Positions 56,511-64,000 of a stretch of DNA of 64,000 nucleotides are shown here, in pieces (the stretch's first letter is position 1; every line of letters starts with the position of its first letter). The translations under genes and the position numbers were made by a program. Source of the DNA: Scilla litardierei (taxonomy: Eukaryota; Streptophyta; Magnoliopsida; Asparagales; Asparagaceae); the NCBI GenBank assembly GCA_030789695.1, contig CM061141.1, forward strand, positions 273,203,655 through 273,267,654, written 5' to 3'. The notes under the pieces were generated by a model that saw only the letters and a list, made by a program, of their open reading frames with translations, was not told the DNA's origin and searched no databases.

Positions 56511-57889
56511 CGTGCACGAAAAGTGCCGATTCGAAGCGGGAAGCTTCGAGAAGATTTCTATGGCTTCTAGGATCGATTTATACTCTAAGATATGATCGAT
56601 ATGAAGCTTGTCACGAGTGACTTACTCCGAGTTCAATGATTCTAAGGAAGAACCTAGAAGATCACATCAAAAGGAATGAAAACGAAAGCTAGGAAATCTC
56701 AACGAGATGAATGAAAGCGAGAACTATGGAAATGGAAACCACACAAGGAGAGAACCCACAATCACAAGCAAAACACACTGATAATCCAATCATACAAAAA
56801 CCAGTCGTTACATCCTACCCACCTTAGAATAAAGTCCGTCCTCGGACTTTCTAACATATATATAGTCGCTCGGGTAACTACCCTCAACCATTATCACATC
56901 ATAAATTCAACCAAGTACTTTCATTTCGAGTGCTTATATATATATGCACTAGAAATCAAATATTACTACCACTACACACATATTTTCACGCACATAGTAC
57001 ACTCATACTTATTATAGTCAATCAATTTCATACACGTATTTCAATCACATATATATAGTCAATATATTTATACAACAATAAACACTTATTACTTACTATA
57101 AGAAAATAACCAAGCCTCTCTTATTTGAAAATAATTTCACATTTATTTAGTCATTCAAATACATGCAAATATTTCATCCTATTTTCACCTCACATTTAGT
57201 CCTATAACTATATATTGGTATAGCCACCCACAATCGTGTGCGTAACACAACCAAGCACAAACAACTCAAACACCATACATACATCATCCATCACTATTCA
57301 CCATCACATACAATTATACCAAGGTACATAGAGTATACCCACTCAAGCTTGAGTGAGACTCAAATCATAGCAGGACATTTATATGCGTAACACAGTATCC
57401 ATACACATACCAATACAACTCCAAGGCATACACATCCACGTATCACATATTTTCACACCATATCCATCCATTTATAATTACCATATCAACACATCAACTA
57501 CATACAAGTTTAAGAGATGCAATAGTCGGGTATACCTCCTGATATACACGCATACGACATCTCATAAAACAAGTAGTACCAATCAAAATTATCATTCTGT
57601 TATCATACGTATATCACATCATACTCAAGCAGAAAATTACCTACACATAACACACAAATGCCAACACCCATACCACTATATACACACCACGAAATCAACA
57701 CTACGACGACATAACCACTTAACTAATGGGCCCACCAAACCATAACAAGGTTGACACAGGTAACGACAAGCTCTATGGGCTAGACAATAGGAAAGAAATT
57801 GAAATCAAAAGCGTAACGAATAGAAGGATCGAAAAGCATGAAAACAGTCGTGTAATGATGTAATGATGCTCCATTAGGACACATAGAAA

Positions 57890-60200
57890 ATAGTGTAATT
57901 AACATATTCTAAAATACGAAAAGTTTGAAAACCGTTATACTTCAAAAGTTGGAGTCCCTTTTCGTATAAAAATATTTAGAGGTCGATAAAACAAATTGGT
58001 TGAGATAAGTTTGAGTCGAATATACATAATAGGAGGAAACGGTTTATTGGCTTACACAAAGTCATTAAAAGGAAGTAAATCATTTACACGAATCTTGAGG
58101 TCGTAGTTTAGAAAATATTACACAGTAGTAACTTAATAACGTTTGCAAGGTTTGAAATGAAATTAAATTAATTGAAAAATTTAAACTCAGGTTGAATGCT
58201 TTCAAAATCCTTAAGCCAGGGAAAATTTAAAGTAATCAATATTGAAATTACTTTTAGAGGAATCAGGATTTGCCAAAAAGAGACTGTTTTACACAAAGCT
58301 CTTAACGTACGAGCTAATGAGCCTAGCACGGATATAAAAATATTCGAAATTCGATTTAGTTTAGAAATTTTCTAAAAGCATGTATGGTGAACGGAAAACT
58401 TAGTAGTATGTTTATCAAAATTCGTAATAAGCTTTTAAAACCAAATTACGGAAGGTCCAGATCAGAAAATGGTTACGAAAACATAATTTTCCAAAAATTG
58501 AAATAGAGAAAATGTTGAACATATCCTTGGTTTGTTGAAAGCTGAAGTCATGTGTGACTTGGAAGGTATATTAAGGGAGCGTGATGAATCATTTGAGCGG
58601 CATAAATAAGAAAGGAAAAACTTTATAAATCGAATTTGGGAAAAAATTAGTAAGCTCAGAATTTAAATTGATATATGAAAAGGGACGAGATATTTAAATA
58701 GGTATGAAAGTAAGGCTGGAAAAACATTATAAAACAGTAATCAAATCTCGTTAAAACTTTCGAAATACAAAAATAAATTTAAGTCAACGAAAGGGTATGA
58801 GGTAAAAGTATATATATTGAAGTTCGAACAAATTTAAACTTAGGAATCAGAAAGTCGAAAAGATACTTTCAGAAGGTTCAAGATTTGCAACGGAGAAGTT
58901 CGATAATATTGTACGGCAGTAGTAATACAATATTTAGACAAAATTTCGAAATTCAAAGAATGAAATCCGATCAACTATAGTGTGAAAATTTAGGCCCATG
59001 CTAAAAGCTTACAAGTTTTAAAACCGAAGAGAAATTCCAAATAAACCATATCGAAAATACTTTTAGAGAAATCCGGATTTACCAACAAAAATTGATTTAT
59101 ACAAGATCTTAATGTACGAGCAAAATGAACGTGGTACCGATATATAAAAATAATTGAAGTCATATTTTAGAAATTATCTTAAAAGTGTGTATGGTGAATG
59201 GAAAGATAATATCTTAGTAGTATGGAAAGAGAAAAGGATATTTAAACTCATCAAGTTAGTATTAAAACTTTTAAACCGTTTTATGAAGGGTCTAAGTCAG
59301 GAATGATTTTGAAATAGTAATTTTTTTTATTACAAAAAGTCTGAAATATGGAAAATGTTGAGCATAAAATCGACTTGCTAAAAGCCGAAGTCCAAAGGGA
59401 CTTGAAAAGTTTATTAAGAGTAAGCACGAGGTGTTTTCGAATAAAATTTTAATGGCACAAGTAAGAAAAGAAATTATGAATCGAGTTAGGAAAATATAAA
59501 TACGGTTCAGAATGAAATTGTTATATGAAAAGGGACAAGACATTTATATCGATACGAAAGTATATGCTGAAAATATTATAAACTTCTAATCTAAAAATCA
59601 CAACACAAGTTTCGATATTCAAAAACATAAATAATTTAAGTCGGCGAAGGAGCATGAAACCTTACATATATCAAAAGTGTTTCGAAAAAATTTAAACTTA
59701 ACGAAAGAAGAAGATCGAAGATACTTTTAGGGAAATAAGGATTCTCCAAAAGAACGTGCTGGTATATTAAAAAAACTTTTGAAGTACGAGTACGACGAAC
59801 CTATAAATGATACACAAAAATTAGTTGAAGTCCATTCAGTTTGGAAAAATACCCCTAAATGTATGTAAGATAAGTGGTTAAAATAAATTTTGTAGTTAGG
59901 AAAAAGGACGGTATATCAAACCATCAGGATAGTAATAAAGTTTAAAAATCGAAATGCGAAAGATACATGTTAGAAAAATAGTACACGATAGTAATTTTAA
60001 AATTACAACCAAAAGTCTTCAAAATTCAAGAACGACTTTTAACTCCATCGAAATTTAGGGAGACATATTTAAAGAAGTTTAGAACAAAATTTAAATTGAG
60101 TGAAACTTCAAATAAGGAAAGCATTCGAAAATAACTTTGGAAGAATCAAGAGTTGCAACGGAAAACATTTGAAAGATCAATGATAATTGTAATGAGGTGG
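57890..60200. repeat. Diverged long tandem repeats, about three units of 0.65-0.85 kb
   Basis: Matching landmarks recur in order. TACTTTTAGAG-like then GGATTTGCC or GGATTTACC or GGATTCTCC are at about 58250, 59055 and 59722. ATGGTGAA.GGAAA is at about 58385 and 59195. GATATATGAAAAGGGACGAGA and TATATGAAAAGGGACAAGA are at about 58670 and 59520. Spacings are about 800-840 bp for the first pair and about 670 bp for the next. Confidence 0.65.
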
Positions 60201-60785
60201 TCATGTGAATTGAATGCGCCTAAATTACGATGCAAGAAAACCATGATGAAGATCTACGGTCAGTAACACCAAAGTGTAGTGACCAGGAAAGATTGAATCA
60301 GGGGGGTTCTAACCATCGGGTTAACTAAAGGCCAAGGGAACCTTAACACTAAAGCTTCTAATGGGTTAGAATATATAGATCTCAGGAAGGTTCTAAGGGA
60401 ATCAAGATCATGTTCTGTTGGGCCCGAAATCGATGAACCCAAGCGAACGGCTAAAGAAATCCTAGGAGTCTATCATGGTCGGAGCTAGACAGGAACCACT
60501 AAGGTAACTCTTAAGACTATCATATCAATCACTAGCATGGAGTCTAACAAACAATCAGAGGCCTCTAACTAGCAAGCACAAACTTCTAACTAAGTCTCAC
60601 TATAGTCCTGACCTAATGGATTTCCTATCAAGCTGGGACATGTGCTCTAACACGTCTATTAGCCACCTAAGACATAGGGACGCTAAAAACCTAGACTCCG
60701 GGCTTATAATTTGGATGTTCTAATTCGTTTAATGGACATTCTTTAATTATTATCGTTGTTCCGATAGTTCGCATTTGCAAATGGA

Positions 60786-60801
60786 CCTGCATGGGCCACC
60801 A
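60786..60801 (-). other. Conserved primer-site candidate of Tek-C
   Basis: The minus strand reads TGGTGGCCCATGCAGG, 8 bases after the 5' LTR end, identical to Tek-1. Confidence 0.5.
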
Positions 60802-60809
60802 ATAAAACC

Positions 60810-63337
60810 TGTCACGCCCCGCTTCCTAAAAATGTGGAGGCGAGACGTGAGAAGGTCCGCTCAGACTTGAAAGCTGTGAAACTCCAAGTCTGATAAGCGT
60901 ATAAATTATCATATGGCAGGTCCTTGCAACGCAAACGAAACAACAATAATAATAAAGGAGAGAGACAAAAGAGAAATCTCTGAATATCCATTGAATGAAT
61001 TACAATATCACAGAAAAACCACCAGGCTAAAGGAAAAAGAGTCTAAGGCCCAAACATGGCCAACAAGGTATAACATACATACAAAGGTGCCACACACCAA
61101 CAACTAATAGCAAACCTAAACAAAGAAGTGAACACGAGCGGTCTTCAAGACAGGCCCCTGGTGTCCACTCACCACCACAGCAAACAGCAGCATCAGCAAC
61201 ACCATATCCCCTGCAACAAAGCTCTGGCTCTGGGTCTAACATGTGACACCCAAAAGAGAGAGGGGCACATGTCAGCAAGTCTGGAAAGACTTGTGCAAGG
61301 AAACTGAAAGAAAGGTAAACTAACAACCTAGCAGTTATAGTATGATGCATGGCAGGGCAAGTGTAGTATGGAAGTGACAAGTAAAGTACAAGTAGCAAGT
61401 AACAAGTATGTCATGGATAACAAGTTTTACAAGTAAAACACGGACAAGTACAAGTGGTAAGTGTGACAAGTATTGTCAAGTAACAAGTACAAGTACAAGG
61501 GATCACCCACACATGGATGCCCTATTGCCCGCAGGCTGTGTTCAAGTATCAAGTACAAGGGGTCACTCAACGAGTGCCCTATTGCCCGCAGGCTGTGTTG
61601 AGCTCGTCTTCTGGAACACGAGCCAGAAAGTGTATTTGGCATAGGATTGTGCCCACGCAAGGTGGGTGCCTATCCGTAACAATAGTACAAGTATGTAGCA
61701 AAGCTACGCAATCACGATGAGTATTCAAGCATGCAATGACATGAGCAGTTAATACGCGTACCGTTAATTGTATTTAAACGTGACAGGCAAAATGCAATGA
61801 CATGAACAGTTATTCGCGTACCGTTCATTTAAATTAAACATGACAGTTAAAATGCAATAGCAGTTAAGGATGCATGGATGACATGAACAGTTAATACGCG
61901 TACCGTTTAGGGAAAGTAAACGTGACATTCAAGCATGATGAAGGTGACGGACCAAGCTTCGTTGTCAAGCTAGGTCAATGGCGTCTAAACGACTATCCTT
62001 TCACCGTCTAGTCTCTTTTACGCTAAAGCAAGGTAAATGGCCTAAGACATGGCCCAAATCAAAAGATGCAAGTTTCACTTGCCTGGCACCGAGGAGAACG
62101 ATCAATGTAGGCACATCACACAAATTTGTTATCTACGGGAATGGATCACTGTCATGGAAAAACAACATTAGAATGGTAACTAATCCGTATTCACAATCGA
62201 ACCCTACGATTTCTAATGATCCATTTTATTAGGGTTTCACAAATATCAAGTGTGGGTTATGAGATTATTAAAGGAAGAGTACTACCCGTGAAGAAGCGGA
62301 GGAACGACGCCGGGAACTATGGCGACGGAAGAACGATCCGGCTCAGATCTGGAAATGAGAGAAAACCTGGAGAAATGGGTTTTGATGTGGATTTTGGGGG
62401 TTTGATGAAAGATTGAGGAAGATGAGAGGTAGGATATGTGAAATGAGGGTTTGGATGATGATGGATGAGCTTGGGATGAAGGATCAATGGTTTGGGGAAG
62501 AAGGGGGCTCAATGGGGGAGAAATTAGGGTTTGAGGTGATGAGGAAGAAGAAGAAAACGTTTGGGGCGTATTTATAGAAGAGTGTGGCGGCTAGGGCAAA
62601 ACTAGGGTTTCCTGGGCTGATTAGTCGGTCAAAGAAGGATTGGTGACCGACTAGTTGAGGATCTAGTCGGCCGGTCGTTCAACATGGACTGACTAAGAGT
62701 AAACAGTAGCTCGCTCAGGAAAACTGGACTATGAGTTAGTCGGTCTGTGAAGGCTTGTCAACCGACTAGTTTGAGAACTAGTCGGTCGGTGAGTGTTCAT
62801 TGACCGACTAAAGGCTAAATTCTGAGAGAGATCAAGGAAATGAGAGTTAGTCGGTCTGAGAAGGATTCCTGACCGACTAGTTTAGCATCTAGTCGGTCGA
62901 TGGTTGTTCTTAGACCGACTAAGAGTAAACAGTAACTCCAGAATAATTGATTGAATGAACTAGTCGGTTCCAGTTGATTTCCTGACCGACTAAATTGGAA
63001 TCTAGTCGGTCGGTTGATCTTCTTGAACCAACTAACGTGCACGAAAAGTGCCGATTCGAAGCGGGAAGCTTCGAGAAGATTTCTATGGCTTCTAGGATCG
63101 ATTTATACTCTAAGATATGATCGATATGAAGCTTGTCACGAGTGACTTACTCCGAGTTCAATGATTCTAAGGAAGAACCTAGAAGATCACATCAAAAGGA
63201 ATGAAAACGAAAGCTAGGAAATCTCAACGAGATGAATGAAAGCGAGAACTATGGAAATGGAAACCACACAAGGAGAGAACCCACCATCACAAGCAAAACA
63301 CACTGATAATCCAATCATACAAAAACCAGTCGTTACA
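60810..63337 (-). mobile_element. Tek-C 5' LTR
   Basis: Near-identical copy of 54286-56812, with about a dozen single-base differences, mostly transitions, and one 1-bp indel near 62260. Array 62620-63035, TATA 62568-62577, hairpin 61950-61976. Confidence 0.93.
62620..63035. repeat. U3 array of CCGACTAGT / CTAGTCGG motifs (Tek-C right LTR)
   Basis: Same as 56095-56510 with three single-base changes, two of them inside motif copies (CGGCCGGTC and GGACTGAC). Confidence 0.9.
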
Positions 63338-63619
63338 CACACACTTAAAGACTTTGGTATAAATTGTGATACTTGCCCTATCATGGTGGACAACCAAAGT
63401 GCAATATGTCTCTCTACGAATCCGGTACACCATTCCCGTTCAAAACACATAGATGTCCGTCACCATTTCCTAGATGATCGTGTTGCTAAAAAGGACATCA
63501 TTTTAGTGTACATTGAAACCCAGAAGCAAATCGCCGATATTTTCACGAAACCACTTAAGGAAGACTCCTTTATGCGGTTACGTCGAGAATTGGGGATTAT
63601 GGATGAATCTGAGATTTAG
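63338..63619 (+). pseudogene. Sire-D RNase H, C-terminal part
   Basis: After the cacac duplication the RNase H frame resumes in phase: DFGINCDTCPIMVDNQSAICL, SKHIDVRHHFLDD, KKDIILVYIETQKQIADIFTKPL and ends RRELGIMDESEI-stop. FTKPL is intact, better preserved than in Sire-A. Confidence 0.92.
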
Positions 63620-64000
63620 GATTCATATTTTCGTTAATCCCGTATGATGATGTTATTCTTATATATTCATGCTAAGATTTGTTGTGATATTCAGGATTTG
63701 TGATTGGTTTTTCGATTTGCGCATCGTATTTAAGATTTTCTATGTTTTATGTGGTAGAAAATGATGTGTGAGATTATTACGATGTTTCGTCCTAGTGTGC
63801 TTAGGAGAGAACTCAAAATTTCGAATTATCAAATTTTTGGACTCGTCCCAGTTCATTAGCCGACCGACTAGATTGAGTTCTAGTCGGTCAGTGAATGAAC
63901 TTAGACCGACTAATTCATGCTCTTTATTTGGCCTCTCTTACTGTTTGCATTTAGTCGGTCCAAGCTCACTGGCCGACCGACTAGATTGCATTCTAGTCGG
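63620..64000 (+). other. Sire-D post-pol non-coding region with start of an internal array
   Basis: T-rich sequence, then from about 63858 motif copies GCCGACCGACTAGATTG, CTAGTCGGTC and TTAGACCGACTAA up to the window end. It occupies the same place after RNase H as the internal array of Sire-A. Confidence 0.8.

Larger units (their letters stand above)
54286..56812 (-). mobile_element. Tek-C 3' LTR
   Basis: Contains, in minus-strand order: terminal TGTAACGACTGG, a U3 module similar to the Sire-D U3, the motif array, a TATA box (CTATAAATAC, 56043-56052), a pyrimidine-rich leader with a possible donor near 55763, hairpin 55426-55452, tandem repeats, and the GGGGCGTGACA end. Open frames inside are identical in both LTRs because the DNA is, not as a sign of coding. 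Confidence 0.93.
56813..60809 (-). other. Non-coding interior of Tek-C
   Basis: 4.0 kb with no recognisable gag or pol and stops in all frames. It starts at the left with the polypurine tract (minus strand AAGGTGGGTAGGA next to the LTR). 56860-57700 is C/A-rich low-complexity sequence rich in CACATA and ATCACATA. About 57890-60200 is made of diverged tandem repeats. The right end holds a primer-site candidate. Confidence 0.85.
54286..63337 (-). mobile_element. Tek-C, young non-coding Tekay-type Gypsy element
   Basis: Two LTRs of 2527 and 2528 bp differ at only about 13 positions by eye. On the minus strand they run TGTAACGACTGG to GGGGCGTGACA, the Tekay-type ends. Flanks cccac (54281-54285) and cacac (63338-63342) are a TSD with one mismatch, inside Sire-D RNase H. 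A primer-site candidate and a polypurine tract are present, but the 4.0-kb interior has no gag or pol. It is a large retrotransposon derivative needing proteins from elsewhere. Confidence 0.92.
47528..64000 (+). mobile_element. Sire-D, Sirevirus-type Copia element (runs off the window)
   Basis: 5' LTR, perfect initiator-Met primer site, gag, protease, integrase, RT and RNase H in order, interrupted by Tek-C at 54286-63337. After pol a CCGACTAGT-type array begins and the window ends. The 3' part and the second LTR are outside. Confidence 0.92.

Noticed and set aside
54389..56517. Open frames duplicated at 54.4-56.5 and 60.9-63.0 kb as a duplicated gene pair
   Set aside because: The duplication is the two LTRs of Tek-C. 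The frames are short, lack domains and occur on both strands.

Overview
This 64-kb window is plant nuclear DNA made almost entirely of nested LTR retrotransposons. I found no host gene, rRNA, tRNA or CRISPR array. A plant source is indicated by Sirevirus-type Copia elements, chromodomain Gypsy elements of the Tekay/Del type, an Athila-type Gypsy element with a tRNA-Asp primer site, and a Tat-type Gypsy fragment. The species cannot be named from the sequence.

Layout, using names coined here. (1) 27-1902: 3' LTR of a Sirevirus (Sire-F, + strand) whose body lies left of the window; it interrupts a decayed minus-strand Copia (Cop-E, gag/protease/integrase, 1903-4439). (2) 4440-6397: a non-coding LTR-like stretch, a Copia RNase H fragment and a primer-site/leader, followed by a 2.5-kb minus-strand LTR (Cop-G, 6398-8918). 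(3) The oldest host layer is a minus-strand Tat-like Gypsy (Tat-0), now split into 8919-9292, 24974-25328 and 47301-47527. (4) Ath-B (9293-24973, minus) interrupts Tat-0. It contains Tek-1 (13257-21749, plus, TSD tatat), which contains a 3.7-kb solo LTR, solo-S (15969-19655, TSD gacct). (5) Tek-2 (25329-47300, plus, TSD cctcg) also interrupts Tat-0. It contains a 12-kb Sirevirus, Sire-A (28520-40526, minus), inserted in the middle of gag. (6) Sire-D (47528 to beyond 64000, plus) contains a young non-coding Gypsy-type element, Tek-C (54286-63337, minus).

The most interesting structure is of four kinds. First, both Tek-1 and Tek-2 carry a short GT-AG intron at exactly the same place between gag and protease: 84 and 90 nt, the same split glycine codon, and an in-frame stop inside. 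Tek-2 has a further 73-nt intron in integrase. This suggests splicing as a Gag versus Gag-Pol switch. Second, five LTR types from different lineages carry arrays of short self-complementary motifs just upstream of the TATA box: CAGTCGACTG in Sire-A/F, ACTCGGCCGAGT in Ath-B, CCGACTAGT/CTAGTCGG in Sire-D and Tek-C, and GC-rich GGGCGCCC in Cop-G. Third, the array-bearing U3 of Tek-C (Gypsy) is homologous to the U3 of Sire-D (Copia), which implies exchange of a regulatory module between superfamilies. In Sire-A, and apparently Sire-D, the same kind of array recurs after pol; in Sire-A it precedes a TATA box and the extra env-like ORF. Fourth, Tek-1 and Tek-C LTRs contain hairpins with an invariant GACAACG loop and covarying stem pairs.

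Nearly all coding regions are broken by stops, frameshifts or deletions. Protein calls therefore rest on motif recognition, and element boundaries on TG...CA ends, target-site duplications, primer sites and polypurine tracts read by eye.
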